Assembly: GCA_036785705.1 (NCBI GenBank)
Contig: JAWUZG010000029.1
Location: forward strand, 12,105,501 to 12,169,500
DNA: 64,000 nt
Direction of reading: 5' to 3'
From: Acanthornis magna
Taxonomy: Eukaryota; Chordata; Aves; Passeriformes; Acanthizidae
The notes under the pieces were generated by a model. It made no database searches, had not been told where the DNA came from, and saw nothing but the letters and a program-made list of their open reading frames with translations. A program made the position numbers and the translations under genes. This document shows positions 34,019 to 48,825 of this stretch, piece after piece. How positions within the stretch are numbered: the first letter of the stretch is position 1; each line of letters opens with the position of its first letter.

Positions 34019-37000
34019 AAGCAGGCAAAAGCCTTCAGCTGAAATGTCTCTGTTGGACTATGGCTGTTTTTGAAAATGGATCTAAGCTAACCTTCTTAGA
34101 AATTCACTCTTATTACTCCCATTGCTGACACTTAGCAATTTCAGACAGGAAAAATGAAAGTCATTTTGTATATACAAGACCTCTCTTTGTTTCTGTATTT
34201 CAGTTCAAAATTAGTTCACAAAATTTAGGATTATTGCTTGGCTGTTTTTTACAAAGCATTATCCCACTCATGTCTCAAGAGACATTGCATATGAGGCAAG
34301 TGCATTACCCTCACTTTTATTAAAACAAACTCATTCATAACATAAGCTAAACAATGTATACTCATCTGAAAAAATACTATCATGCCCTAAGAAAGCACTT
34401 TTCAATTTTTCCTTGACTGAATCTGTGACATCTATGTACATCTCTATGTGCAGGTTATTAGCATCTATTTAAAAACTGTGAAGGAATACATCTGTTCCCC
34501 AATCTACAGTGATAAGTTACAGAAATAACATTTGCAAACCAACCACTAAGAAACAATTGAGATTTCCAATGGTTTTTTAAGAAGTAGCTAAATTTCTCCA
34601 TTGCCAATAGGACAAGTTAGATAGGCTGGTTTCAAAATTACTAAGGCAAAAGAAGCACCAGATGGATGTTTTTAGAAAAATAAGTGTCAACTCCTTCCCA
34701 TTTAAACGTGTGAAAAGTAGTAAAACTTTTCCTGTTAGATTAAAATTCAGCAGCCAGGAGTTTTTCCCAGCAAGGAATTATAGAGAGCCTGAACGGAAGT
34801 GAATTCTAAACCTCTGTGGTTTTGGTTTAGGGATTACATTTGGATTATTTTTAAACTGGAACCCAACCTGGTTCAATATCTGGAAATATCTCTTGAGCAC
34901 GAACTGGCACAAACTTAGAAAGTTCATTGCTCTTGGCAGCTCAGCGGAATGGCTCAACAGAAAAGGGAACTGTCTGTCCCCAGCTGCAAGTTGTTGAGCC
35001 TGGAGAACTAAAACCTGGTAATTGCAAATATTTCTGTTCCTGCTGGAGAAAACTTGCAGTCATGCTGCTCCATGTATCTATGTGTGTCTGGCTGCCACAG
35101 GGTCAGAGCACATAATTTCTCTTTTCTTACAGGTTTCTCCCTCTTGCTGTCCAAACGTAGCATTGGCGCCAATCCCACTCCCACTGCCACAGTACAGCAG
35201 AATTCCAGCTTAAACTGGAACCATTTTAAAATAGACTCAACTGGTTTCTTCTTGTGTTACCCATTTATATTTCAGAGGTCAACAGCTCCTCAGACAATGC
35301 AGTGCAAGGGTTTCCACTCTTCCCTAGGAGATTTAACAGGAAGCTAAAACTCACAGCCCTCTTGTTTTTCTTCTCATGCCTGAATGTCACGAGGAAAATT
35401 TCTTTGAAAGTAAAATCAGCACAGTTAAGGTTTTTAAGATGTAAGTCCAAGATATCAGTGGGTTTTGAGAGCACACGTGTCATTCCAGCTGAAGCTGTCC
35501 TCCCTTGCCATGCTCCAGCAGATGCCCACATCAGCAGAGGGATTTCTGCCACCTCCCAGAAGGAGCAACTCGGATGCATGGTTGAGGACATAAAGCCACC
35601 CAGGCAGTGCCACATTTCTGTGCCACAGCCCTGCCTTGGTGCCTGGCCTGGCCTCCCCTGGGCCCAGAGAATGGGCAGCAGAGAATCTTGCTCCTGTCAT
35701 ACCGACAATTCTGTCCAGTTTGGTGTTTAAACTAGTAAATAGCCACCGTTCCTTCATGCCCTCATAAAGGCTTCAGGCCTCACAGAAACCTAGGTTTTCA
35801 CAGCTACCCACATGAAGGTAACCCAATTATGTGCCAAACTTACTGCAAAATAATTTGCAAGAGAATCTGATTTATATTAAACATCCCCTTTCTTAAATCC
35901 TGCCCCTTCCTTCACCATAAAACACCCTTTCTCTCATGAAGTCCATTCCCTGTGTCCTACAGGAGGCCTTGCAAGCAAGGCAGGTTTTTAATAACTTTGT
36001 CATGCAAGAAGAATACAAAAGCAAACACAAGGCTTATACTTAACAAAGAGAGGAGGGAAAGGTGAAATTGGTTATTGTCATGGCTGATCTCTATAGCAGG
36101 CACAGCTTCAGAAGAAATTTTGAAAGTAAGAACATATTGAGGTGAATAGAGAATAGAATAGGAATAAATATTGCACAGCCTTACCAGGAAGGGATCAAGT
36201 CTGATTCATCTAATCTTTGACAAAATAACTCTTGTTTCTCGTGGGTGAAATGTAGTGGGCTTTATCAGCACAGCAGACAATTTAGTTCTCCTGCATCTGA
36301 CTTGTCTTAAGAAAAATAGTTTGATATAACTCTGTGTGCCAGGCAGAAAATCAGTAATTCAACTGGACAAAATAGGATTTGATACAAGAATCAGTGTGGT
36401 GGGTGAGGTGCAGAACACATATGAAAATGAGAAAAAGAAAAGGGGAGGTATTAAGCTAAGGGCAGTACTGCTAGAATTTCTAAAAAGTCAGTCTTAGACT
36501 CCAGATTTTTGTTAATGACTTTGGCACAAAAATCTAAGAGTACCTCTACAAAATTTGCTGGAGCCCAAAACTGGTGGCACTGCTTATGGTATCATAAAAG
36601 AAGATCAGAGTATCATAAAGGAATGACTTTAAGATCCAGAGAAACCAGAATGACATTGCACTGAAAAGATTTTGAGTAATACAAAGGATTTCTGCTCTAA
36701 TCTGAGACTCATCAGTTGTAAAAAAAAGAGTAGAAGACAATTTGTATACAGAGCCATCATTATGAAACAAGTCCTAAGAAAAGTGACAGTAATCCTAAAA
36801 CACAATCAGTGAGAAATTTCTAGCACAGGTAGTGAAGTATAAAAATTATGTGATACAGAGCATTGGTAATAGGCAAACAGGAATAACACCTGCAATTCTA
36901 GGCACCTATATGCAATATATAGGCATTTAAATAAGAACATGGAAAGAAGGGCTCCTAAAATGCTCAACAACTGGAGAATGGCATTGAAATGGAACGACAT

Positions 37001-38884
37001 GTCTATGTTGGTTTAATTTAGCAGGATGAAAGCTGAAATGAAATAATATAAATACATGGGGGAGAAGAGTAAAACAGAAAGAAAAGACCTGTTAAATACA
37101 GAACAAATCTGGCACAAAGACTTACAGATTTAAACTATTTCTGAATATATTTAGACTGGAAATGAAAAGGTTTTGAACCCTCTCATGCATGAAAAGAACA
37201 GTAATTAGTATAAGGATGTAGTTCAATAAATCCATGAATGGGAATATATGTTGTGTCTACCTCCAGTGGTCCAGTTCTAACCCCTCATTTTTACTTCTGC
37301 AGTAGTGCTGTTTTCTGCATTTACATCATTAAACCCAGGCCAGCTACCCCATAGTGCCTGGGTGTTATGGAACTGCTGCATTCATTTGCTCTACCTTAAT
37401 TTGACTAATGTTGATTTACTGAATCTATAAGAAGAAAATGTACTGACCATAAAATGCATACAAGAAAAAAAATTCTATGTTTCAAGAAAAAGAAGTTACA
37501 CATCCTGCCAGAAATCCTTTTTATTTAAACCTTTGTAATACTTTATGGGAAACTAAACTGCACTAATGATGGTGTTACATCATCAGTCACAGTAAGCATT
37601 AGGAAACTCAGGGACAATTCAGAACATTTCAACAATCGTTATGACATTGTCATCTTAATGAACAATAATTGTGTGCACTATTAAATGTACAAAAATGGAA
37701 AATAAACTAAGGAATCTGCCCTGTACTCACACACTTTTTCTGACAGTTTCATAACTATTTCAAATATTGCACTTACTTTTTCTCCTTTCCCAGTTTCAAC
37801 CACTTTTCTCACGTGATCACCTTTGAAAGTGTCAGAATGTTAAGATTTTCTAACTTTGTACTTTTAGTTGAAGTGTCTGGAATTTCAGGTAAACACTACA
37901 ACACCCTCTAGACTTTTGGAATAAAGCTCACACCTCCTCTGCAATGTAGAGGTAGACTAAAAATAGCATCATCTTCAGTAGGTTTTGCTCATCAACTGTG
38001 GACCAGAATATATCAACTGCTACTAAACTGATTCAAGTTTTTCTCTCTAAGATAAGAATCGTGCACCACAACTCAGTTTCTTTGAGTACAGAATAGGGTT
38101 AGTATTTCCTTTCTTCCTTTGAGAGGGATTGTTCAGATGGTCTAATACATATCACTCGTCATAGTAAATCTACCAGTATCTCAGAAACCACTTTCTCCTG
38201 GGCACTCATCATTCAAGTCAGTCTTGATGGGAGGCAGAGCACTCAGCTATTCTAACAAATCAGCTCTCCAATGCTCCAGCAAGATGGTGTTAAAGTCAGC
38301 TCCACCTTAGACTCCCACTGACAGAAAAAAGAACATGCAGACAGAAATGAGGCACAATAGTTCTTATTAAGTAGATTACTCATTATTACTAAATAGTAAT
38401 GACTGATATTTTCCATTTAAAGATATTATCTCTCTGATAAATCATCACAGAGAGTCTTAATAGTCACCTCGCATTTAAACACCAGTTTTTGAAAGTTGTT
38501 GCTTTATTTTTTAGTATATGCCTAAATTACATAATTGCAGGGAAACTTAACCCCAGCCATGTACCCCATAATGATGGTGCTGCCACATCTAGTACTGAAT
38601 CTGCCACAAACAAGATTCTTTAATTGTGCTGTGAATATATTGTTCACTACCTACAAACCTTCACTTTCCACATACTGAACAATTTTGCAAGTGCTCTGAA
38701 GGCAGCAATGGGTAACAGGTAATGTTTTGTGACAGTCAGTTGCTATCACAGCCAAAAGAGAAAGTGCAGGTTATGCGCAGGTCAAACTCCCTTAGATCCC
38801 ATGGATGCACAGGAGGCAGCTGTTTGGTCTGGTTCAAAAATGCAGCAGCACTGGCACATATGAGGGGTGGTTTTTCATTAAAGT

Positions 38885-38926
38885 AGCCCAAGTACTGTCC
38901 AAGTCATGTGAAAGAGTACTTGGGCT
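38885..38926. repeat. 12-bp perfect inverted repeat, 18-nt loop
   Basis: AGCCCAAGTACT (38885-38896) and AGTACTTGGGCT (38915-38926) are exact complements. The loop is short enough for a transcribed hairpin, but the stem does not extend, so it is short for a microRNA precursor. Confidence 0.85.
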
Positions 38927-40524
38927 TAGCCACTACTAATAAACACAACATTAAACAGGAACAAAAAGAAACCCAGAGAGTCCTGATAAAAGATTTTTCT
39001 AGTGGGAATTCAATGGGGGTGGATCAAGGAAGCAGTTAGAGGGAGGTGGTATGTGTGTGTGTTTGGTTGCTTTTTCTTTTTAAACTTTCTTCCTCCACTT
39101 TAGAAAATAGTTATTTATGTATTTACTGGATATAAGCCATTCTTATGACTCAAACACTCCTGCCTAAGAGATTGGGAAAAAAAATAAATTATACGGCTCC
39201 ACTAGCAGGCACAACAGAATTATTCACAGGAAAAGGTAGAGCATTGCATGACACAGTTAAAAAGAAGAAACACCACATGGCATGTGTAGGCACTTGTGGT
39301 CAGGGACCTGAAACATCAAAACAAACTATTTTAGTGATAAAACAAGGCAAAGAGAAGGTGAGAAATTCTTCTCCTGTTACTCTAGCATTGATCTATCTCA
39401 AGACAGAGTACATCTTCCAAACATTTCCACAGCAATGTCTTCTAATTAATTTGAAGAGCAAGTATCTAAAGTCAAAAAGTCTATTCACATAAAACCCTTG
39501 TTATTGTACATATATTGAAATAGACAAGTGTCAGGAAGTCTTTGGCAACAGGGTTTGAAGAACAGCATTGATACTTTGCTTCGTGTGCTGGCTGCTTTCC
39601 CCTCTGTATATTCAGTTTTGATTAAGTCTGTTATAAAGTCTAAGGAAGATAAAGCTCTCTTGCACAGACAGCAGTTGGATATATTTTGAGCCCTGCATTT
39701 ATTATAGTACTTTTGGAGGTCTTTCTTAAATGTGTAGGACTAATTGGTAACAATCCAAGTGAAATTATACAGGCTTCGATTTAGGATTCACTTATTCATA
39801 TGGAGGAGAAACTTTTGCTAAAACTGATGCATGGGAACTTCCATGATCTGGTCTGCAGGGAAAGGATGGAATTATATACAGACACAGTAAGTGGTATCTT
39901 AGTTAACACATGAAAGAAGGTTAAAGAATAATTTCTGAGAACATCCCAGGCTGTGATCTCTGTAGAACTGGTAATTTACTTTTTAATTTCCCATTACTTT
40001 TTTCTATTAGATATATGTATATCTAAAAGAATATTGATCTAATTTTTCTTTTCTCAAATTTTTCACAACTTTTCGATTCATTTCGGGAGTGGGGGGAAGC
40101 GAAGGAGATTTCCCTGAGCATAAATCACCCTTTTTATTGATCCACATAACATAGATATTATCTGCTTAAGACTATTCATGTTATTGTTGCTGGGCTGGGG
40201 TTTTTGATTGTTGGCTAGTTTTTTGTGTTTTTTCTTTCCAGTGGTGGTGGTTTTTTTCTTAACAACCCAAGAGGGAGGAGCATTAGAAAGAGCCCAACAG
40301 GCTCTGCGATGGAAGAAAGGATGGGGGAGACTCTGACCACAGTGTGTGACTGGCCCAGCCTATGTCTGAGAAAAAGAAAAAATGCAAAAGCTGATGAAGG
40401 TAATTTGCCAATATGGAGCCATAAGCTTGAATTGTGTGAAGACCTTATTTATCACAGGTTGACTTGGCCTAGAAGCCTTCCAAAAGTATACCTACCATAT
40501 AAGAAACAAACAAAAAATCCCCAC

Positions 40525-40575
40525 ATACTAAACAAATAAACAAACAAAAGAAACCTCACAACACCCCCCCCCCAC
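40525..40575 (+). repeat. A/C-rich tract with C10 run
   Basis: aaacaaataaacaaacaaaag is followed by a run of ten C at 40564-40573. Low complexity. Confidence 0.8.
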
Positions 40576-43500
40576 ATAACTGTACATGCAGGATCTGTCA
40601 TAAACATCCAGGTGGGAGACTGGGTCTCTAGCTCTCATTTCCAGAAGGTGGACTTCTGACAGGAAAAAGACTGATGTACTTCACATCTCCTTAAAAGCCC
40701 ATCCATCTCCTGATGAACTCAGGAGGACAATCTGCAAAACCTAAATAGAGTTCAACTTGTACCTCCCCATCAAAGACAAGTGGCTGACAGGTCAGTTCTT
40801 CCAGGCTTTACTTTATCCAGTGTTGCTCAGGCTTATTGTTGTATTTGCAAGAGTTCTCATCAATCATTTTGGCAGTTCAGATTTACAAGGGTGTTGGACT
40901 CCTGTGACCCTATTGTCACAAATTTTCTACAGATTCAAGTTAGGCTGGACTCTCCCTAAGCAAATCCACAGTTTCCTCTGCATTGCACCAAATGCAAGGG
41001 TGAAACTTCATCTTTTATGTTCCTATACATAGAAATAGAAGCAAAAATGAGGAAGTTCTAGCAGCACAAGTGTTTCCTGCCATCAAGTGTTCAGATACAT
41101 TTTCTTTTTTCCTAGAATTGTTACTTAAGTCTTCACAAAATAAAATCTGCATATTTTATAAGTGACACTCCATGGTTGGCTATAATCTAGAGGAAGGATA
41201 AACCAACTGAAGTGATCAATGTTATACCAAGAAACTCAATAACGTTATAGCAACCAACTGTCACTCTATTGCAGCAACATCCATCAGATAAAATAATTGA
41301 TAGTGCCCCAATCAATTGGTATAAGGGAAATAGAGTCATTATATGTTGGTACTGTTCCAGGGGATCAATATCTCCTTCAAACACAAACATCTCTGCCTGG
41401 CTTTGACATTAATTACCCACAAATACCTCCACATTGATATGCCAGTGGGAGACCATTACCCTATGTCAGCATTTAATAACTCTGGTATTCCTCTTCAGTC
41501 CTCACTGTGCTGACCTTACCTCTCTTGACAGCCACCACTTCAGAATATCTCTCAACTCCTTCACCTCCCCCACAAAGGATTTGTAGTCATGTTTGTGTCT
41601 CATGCAATTTCCTATTTATCTTCTCTTTTGCTGAAAACTTCCATCCATCAGACCTGGAGGCTCATGAGATTGAGCTCATAGACAGCGTGCATGGTAAACG
41701 CCAGGAATTCCATTGGGACATCAATGGGCTTTCTAGCTTCATGTGCACTTTCTTATCTACCATGGAGTCATTTGTCACCTACTATCAATATTTATATTAT
41801 AAATGCCAACAGCAATTTTTGGTCTGTGATGGCGGTCACATTAAGCTTTCACCTGAAGCCCAAAATAAAAAAAATCCATAACATAAGGGAAATAAACACT
41901 GGAAGATTTTATTTTGGTTTTCAGAAGGATCAATGAGAATTGTCTTCTTGTGGATTTAGATCCCCATTTAAATCACCAAGATTGCACAAAGATCTGTTGA
42001 TGTCTAAATAAGTGTCAGATCACTACAAACATGTTCCTCACACCAAAGGAAAAAGATTGACTGTATTCAGAAAGCTATTTTCTCTACGTTTTTATAATTT
42101 CACACTTCCCTTTCTTACACTGGGTTGCAATTGACTCATGTACCCAAATTATTAGGAAGGACAGGCAAAGATAGACAGTAGGTGACATCTGGCCCATTTT
42201 CTTAATAAAAGTGGCTGAAAAACTTTGGCTTTTTAAGTGTGGAATAAAAGTTAAAAATATGAAATCAAAAGGCTGAAATCTGCAAAGGCAAAAAATCTAA
42301 AGAAAAAAACAAAACCTAATGTCAATGTAAAGAATTATATTCAAGAATCATGGTGTTAAAACAACGTCATATCTTGAAGCAAACACAACAAGTAGCATGA
42401 GACTTGACTTTGTGTTGTGTTGAATATCAAAAGTAGCACCACACAGAGTAAAGTTCATTATGATATGCCAATGGAGTAGACTGAGATGACGCAAATCATC
42501 AATCTTGGAGCTGTTTCTATGGTCTGTCAAAGAGAAGCTGGTAAATGCAACAACATCAGCGAATATTCACAATGAAAAACAGTTGAAATGTATTTTCACT
42601 GCAGAAAACAACTGCCCCATATGGTGGTTGCTTTCTTCATCTACAAGAGACTTACTCTTCTGCATGCTGATATTCCACAGTTCTTGCCACCTCCTAACCT
42701 ATACCTTTAGTAAAGCAGTGTCTCTTTATTCTGAAAAGGCTTGGTTTTGTTTTGTTGTTTTTTGGATTTTTTTTTAATTTGGAGATGACGGAGAAAACCA
42801 CCAGTCTGATAGGTAAAACCAGACATTATTTTTCATATATCTTCACTGAGCTATTAAAATGCAACCTGAATATTTGGGGTCCCCAGTCTGTCCAAATTAT
42901 TTTCAAGTTTCACAATTTGTTGAAAACATAGTAAACCCAAGGTATTATAACGTGATATAAAAACTGTTTTAAACCTTATATTGGCTAATTTCAAGTAGGA
43001 TTCTTCAAGAGACGAGTGAAAGAAAGCAACTCAGTGCATTGCAGGCTCTTCCCTGATTTTTTATCGGCAGACCATAGTTTTAATAGATAAACAGGAAAGA
43101 AGAGTACTTCTTGTTTTTTGTTCTGACATCAGACACATCCAGAACTGTAAGCACAAGCAGACTGCAGTCTCCATTGAGACAAAGGAAGGACTTTACATGC
43201 AAATTCAAACAGGGAAACTGCATTTTATACTATTAAATAGTGTAAAATATATAGAGAGGGTTGTCTGTTGCATAATTCATTTACTCTATCCTAGACATCT
43301 CAGAGTCAAACATTAAATCAAACCCTAAACCTGAAAGACAGTCCTTGAGTTTTCCAGGACTGCAAGAGCTGAAATTCTCTATGGTACCTCTTGTCCCAAG
43401 CCTGCAAAATAAACCCCAGCAGTTTCTATGACATTTTTTTCCCTTCTGCAATATAAGGAACAACACAAAACAGACCCCAAGAAAAAATTCACATACCATT

Positions 43501-45693
43501 GTTTTAAAAGATAGCTCATATGCTACAGTGTTCAGCCAAGTTGCTTTTAAAGTATTCATTGTATTTTTCCAGAATCTTGGGATGTAGCCTGAATCTCATT
43601 TTACAGCTATGTGCTATAAAATCATTAGATACACATTTGGTCTTTGATGTGCTCAGACTCTCATATCAAAAGAAAAAAGGATCGATTCATTAAAACACAT
43701 GGAAGTTGCGCAGAATTCCAAATAAATTACTAACACCCTGCTCAGGCCTTCTATATTTGTATTCCCTGAAAACTTAAGCAATTCCATTGCTGGTTTACTT
43801 TTAATTTCTCATAAGTGGACAATTGAAATAATTTCGGAACAGCTCTAAAATGTCTAAACTGACTCATCTGAACAAGCCTGAAAAAGACATGAACTACTTT
43901 CTAAATAAATATTTTTAAATAGTAAAAGTTATTTGGCAACAATTAATACACAAAAACACTTAGCAAAAGTAGGCTGCATACATCCACACTTTCCCTGTCA
44001 GAAGCCTAAGCAATAAACTACAAATTTAATGAAGACAGAAGTTCAGTGAACTAATACACTTGTCTAGTACAGTGATTATGTTAATGTCTGTTGCTATTTC
44101 AAATCTTCTTTAGATACAGCACTCAGAGCCTGGCATCCAGGTTTCTGCATTACTCACCCAATGCAAATCCCACAGCATTTGTAGGAAACACAGGCTGTAG
44201 CTTTACATTCTACACTGTGTCTACATTCACACACTTCTTCCTTCACTTCTGTTTGTGTGCAAATGATGATAGTCTCCGACACAGGACATTATGCATTTTA
44301 TAGAGTGGACATACTCATTCTATGGGAAAGATGCCAAATTTTGATAGCTCCAAGGTATATGGGGGAGTAACAAAGGCTTTATGTTCCAACATCCATATGT
44401 GTAAAAAAAGTACGTTCCTTTGAACCCCACCAGTTTTCTTCTAAGTTTGCTTTTGGGGCACCCCAGTGCCATTCTGACTGCTGGAGATGCACTGACTCCC
44501 AGAGTTGATCTGTTGCTGCTCTACAGAGAAGTATTTCAGACCCAGTATGTGTTTTCTTACAGTGGCCAGAGAGCAATTCTCCTGACTTTGCATTTGGGAA
44601 GAGGCTGTACAGGACAGCCTTAAGGTCTATATCACCTTTCCTGCATATGATGTACACACTGCATTGATACCTTTGCCATTAAGTGTAATAATGAGCATCC
44701 TTTTCTGTCCCTGCCACTACTAAATGTAGGCCATGATGAGGGTAACACCCATGGGGCCCTCTGTGCATCAGTTGTCAGGTAACAAGTGAAAGTATCTGGT
44801 CTGTATTGATTTATGCTGGCTTTTGGTTTAAGACAGATTTTACTTTGTTCACTTCCTTTTGTTCCCTTGAAACATAAGATTTAACATAATACAGTAGAAG
44901 AGCATTTATTGCTGCCAATAGTGAGCTGTAAAGATCAAAACAAAAAAGTCAGTTTCACTTAAGTTTTCTTGATCTTTGTACTAAATGAATATTACCAAAA
45001 CAGATGAGTAAATACTAAGTGTAATATATGAAAATAATACAAAATACACTGAAGAGTAATAGCCAGACACAAAACTAATAATAATAAATTATTGTTCTTG
45101 TTCTTATTATTATGCTCTGTCAAGCTCTCCTACAAAACATAAGATGAATTTAAATAACTGAAGTCAAATTTAACAATGCAGCCCCTGGGACTATCTTACA
45201 AGTGTTCTGACTACAGAATACTCATGAGTTCATGGTCTGTTGTTGCAGCTTAGCATTTTCTGAACAACGACAAGCAATTATCACTGATGTAATGCTCCCT
45301 CTTAAAAGTACTTCTAAAAAGAAGATGTGAGAGCAATCTCAAATGGACTGTGATTTCATTGGAAGTGAAGGTTAGATTAGTCTATGTTTTATAAATCATC
45401 TGGAGAACCACTAGATTTGTAGCCATTTTCACCCTGATTATGAATTCATGGACAATTTTGCCCATCCCTGACTGTCAGCATTGCTCAGCTTCACAACAGT
45501 TAATCAGATGCGTATTCTCCTAAAATAATTGTGTATGCTTCTGCTATGTGTAAAATAAAGGGAACTAATGTTTTTGTTTCCTGAAGGGGCAAGCATGTCT
45601 GCGTCAGCTTAGAGCTGAGGTGAAGAGATAAAAGTTCTCCCAGGAGGCTTTTCAAAGAGCCTAAGAACCTGTGTGAACTATTTAGGTTATAAA

Positions 45694-45717
45694 TGCTTCA
45701 TTCAGGTTAATGAAGCA
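45694..45717. repeat. 9-bp inverted repeat, 6-nt loop
   Basis: TGCTTCATT (45694-45702) and AATGAAGCA (45709-45717) are exact complements. A small hairpin of unknown meaning. Confidence 0.75.
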
Positions 45718-48700
45718 ATTGGAAGGTGCATAAGGTTTAGATGTCAAGCAAGTGCCTAAATTTGGCATACTGCAGATAACTGTTTTACAACCCATACAAA
45801 AATGTAAGTTAGCATTGACTTAGGAAAAATAGACTCCAATCCTGCTTTTGCTTAAGAAAGAGACAATGAGATAAGCTGCCTTTGCCTATAAAGTACTCTC
45901 AAGTTTTTCTTGGCAGAACGAATTAAAAGAGATGCTTTTGCATTCATACCAGAAAGCAAACAGAGTAGCTTCAGGGAATTTGCCTTCCCTGTCTAGTTAG
46001 GATAGTTGTTGGATCACAAAAAACCATCTCTATAAAAAAAGGAAATTAAATTAAGTATGAACCATCTAATTTTTTTAAACATCTAGGATTTAAAAATGCA
46101 GTGTTTTTGCAATTATTTCATCTCATTTTAGCTGAAGACTCAAGTAAATACTCAGAGTAGAATCACCAGACAAAAAGATCAAGTCAGTACTCAGATCTTT
46201 TCCTTGCAAGACATCTCCAAAAAAATAAATGGTATTTCAAACATAATTGCAGAGTGTAGCCAAACAAATAATTTCCATAACAATTAATGGTTTTATTTCC
46301 AAATCCTCCTTTTATTTCACCACAGAGCTTGATTAACCCAAGGGAAAAGAAAAAGAAAACAACCATAAGCAGAACATGCCCTTTTACGCTTTACCCATCC
46401 TTCCTCACAGCTGTGAGTTGTGCTGGGCCCTAAAAGAAATCAAACTTCCAAATATAGCTTGAGATTCTTGTGATCTTTCAATAACCTGTGCCATAGCTCA
46501 TCCACACAATTGGATCACCAAATGACCCTACCTTTAAATAATTACTTATGAGACTCCATCTTGTAGGTTTTTGCTTAGTGAAGTGTTTTCCCCCAATTGT
46601 TTACTTGCATGCCTTTTTTCCTTTTTGTCTTCTGTTATTGAAGGGAGAGGGAGGGAAGACAAAAAAGCCACATGTAACTCAAGGCAAAAATCTAACACAA
46701 GATCCCCAACACATCCCCATAATCTCTTGCAGAGAGCCTCCATCCTCAGAGGCCCTTGGCTCCCCAGGCGACTCCATGTATCGAGATCTGCTTCTAACTC
46801 TAATTACCAAAGACACGTTTGCTCTGCTCGACACTACACCTACTCTCTACACTAGTTTTCTTCCACTTCCCCGGCTCAGTTGCGCCTTTAAGACTTGATA
46901 CAAATGTGGCAGAGCCCAATAAAAGTCACCTGGAATGGAGTCAAGGCACTTCCACAGACAAAGCCTTTGCTGACAGAGCCCTGTGCAACCCCACGGTGTT
47001 GACTGTCCTTTAAGAGTCAGTAGAAGGGAGGGAGGTCCACAATAACCTTTTGTTCCAGAAACACCACCACTGTGCCAACACTGCAGCATAACCAGGCTTC
47101 CAAAAGAAGAAAAAAGCACCTGGGACCTCTTTCCACTGTGCCTCACCAAAAAGTCTAGGCACAATGTAATCCTTCAAGGCTTTAGTTATACTGGCTGTAT
47201 TCAGAGGCCATTGCCTAGCTATTAATAACTCTACTAGGGTGACCTATAAGATCACAGCAAAAATACTGACCTCTTCTTAAATACAGCTGTGAAATGCGAT
47301 GGTATAAAATGCTATCCATAATGTCATAGTAGTAATAACAATGAACATTATTATATTACTGTATCTCGATACAGTCCTGCTTATGGTAACTTGATTTATG
47401 TATCCTGAGCAAAAGAACTCAATGAGGGTGAAAAATTTCACACACAGAAAGAGAAAAAAAATCCAGATTTTAACTAGGAATTAAATTAAAACCTTGGACA
47501 TATTCAAAAGGCATAGATATTCACAAAAAAAACCCCAAAAAAACCCCAACCCCAACTGTGAAGAAACATTGTCACTTCAAAGAGCCACTGATACGGGTCC
47601 CAAAAGGACCTGGCTTTTGGAATGGTGGCTCTGCATCAGTCCACATGGAACATGAAATGGATAGAGCCTTGTGCAGCAGAGGAACCAGACAGCACACACT
47701 GACATCTGTCTGTACCATGTCCAACTCCAGTCTCATGCATTTACAGTGACAGCATCAATACTCTCCAGGGGCTGCTAAGCTTTAACTGACTCTAGCCAGC
47801 TTTGTACCTGCACCTGGCCTCATCTCCCTTGGCACCAACAATTCACAAAATACTGGGAGAATTACTGCCCTGGCCCTGAGTTACTCCGGAGTAACTGGAT
47901 GGTATTAAGGCATGACTCACTACAAGCCCTAAGAAAAAAAGGCAAAACCTGCACTGAAATAACCCAAAATATTTCATAACAAACATTAAAGGTTTCAAAA
48001 AAGGCAGAAATGTTAGGAGTTACTACAAGAATATTTAGGCAACCATAACTTTCATTGCACCTCACATAAATGTGTCTCAATACAGTGAAAGCTGGACTAG
48101 AAGCAGGTCCCCAACCACTGAGATTTGATTTACAGAATTTTTTGTGACACCTGCCTCAGCAACATCTGGCTCCTGCCCCAAGTGCCAATACCAGGCAGGC
48201 TATAAACCTGCCAATTAGAAGTCATACACTGAAAAATTAAATTTCATTAGTGGAATTGAAGTTGTGAGCTCAAGCTGGCAAATCTACATCATTTAATAAA
48301 TCAGCATGAGCCTACAAGCGTTCAACATTAGGAAGACTCAACTCATTTTCACACAAAATAGCTCTTCCCCTTTGCCAATTTAGCCACATTTGCATTAGTT
48401 ACTGATCCAGCTGTGCCACTGTCACGCCTGCTCCTCTCTGTTCTTCTGAGGCACAGATCAATTTGATTTCTGCTCCTACCATCACAAAATCCATCATTTC
48501 TTTCCTTTTCTAGCCACATGCATCTATCTACTCAAATCTCTTTTCACTCAACAAAAAAGGTAAACTGGTTTGCCAGAAATCAGGTATCACAAAGCCAACT
48601 GATCAATGCACACTGTGAAACAGGAGGAAAAGGAGAGGCAGGAAGGAAAGACCCAAAAAAATTAAAATTTAATGGAAAATTAACTTTTTATTGTTATGTG

Positions 48701-48807
48701 CAGTCAGCATCCATTTACATCATACACTTAACACCCCCTTCTGTTTCTCTTCTCCTTGTAATCCTTCTTCCTGATAACATTGTGCACCTACCGTTACTTG
48801 GGATTTT

Positions 48808-48825
48808 CCCATCTGTCCCATCTGT
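48808..48825 (+). repeat. 9-bp tandem duplication containing CATCTG E-boxes
   Basis: CCCATCTGT occurs twice in tandem, giving two E-box cores nine bases apart. It could be a small replication-slippage duplication. Confidence 0.7.

Noticed and set aside
35254..35730. 158-codon open frame on +, the longest in the window, with overlapping frames on -
   Set aside because: No recognisable domain, no convincing splice sites or start context, and open frames on both strands in a mildly G+C-rich patch. Most likely chance.
37905..37920. Second CTCF-like core (CTAGAGGG on the minus strand); similar at 60126-60134
   Set aside because: Both lack the CCA part of the core and its flank, so the match is too weak to list.
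41187..41500. Possible retroviral or LTR fragment
   Set aside because: No LTR ends, primer-binding site or recognisable gene motif was seen.
41507..41881. 124-codon open frame on +
   Set aside because: The composition looked briefly protein-like (ENFHPSDLEAHEIELIDS...), but I know no family that matches and there is no support from neighbours. A protein search would settle it.
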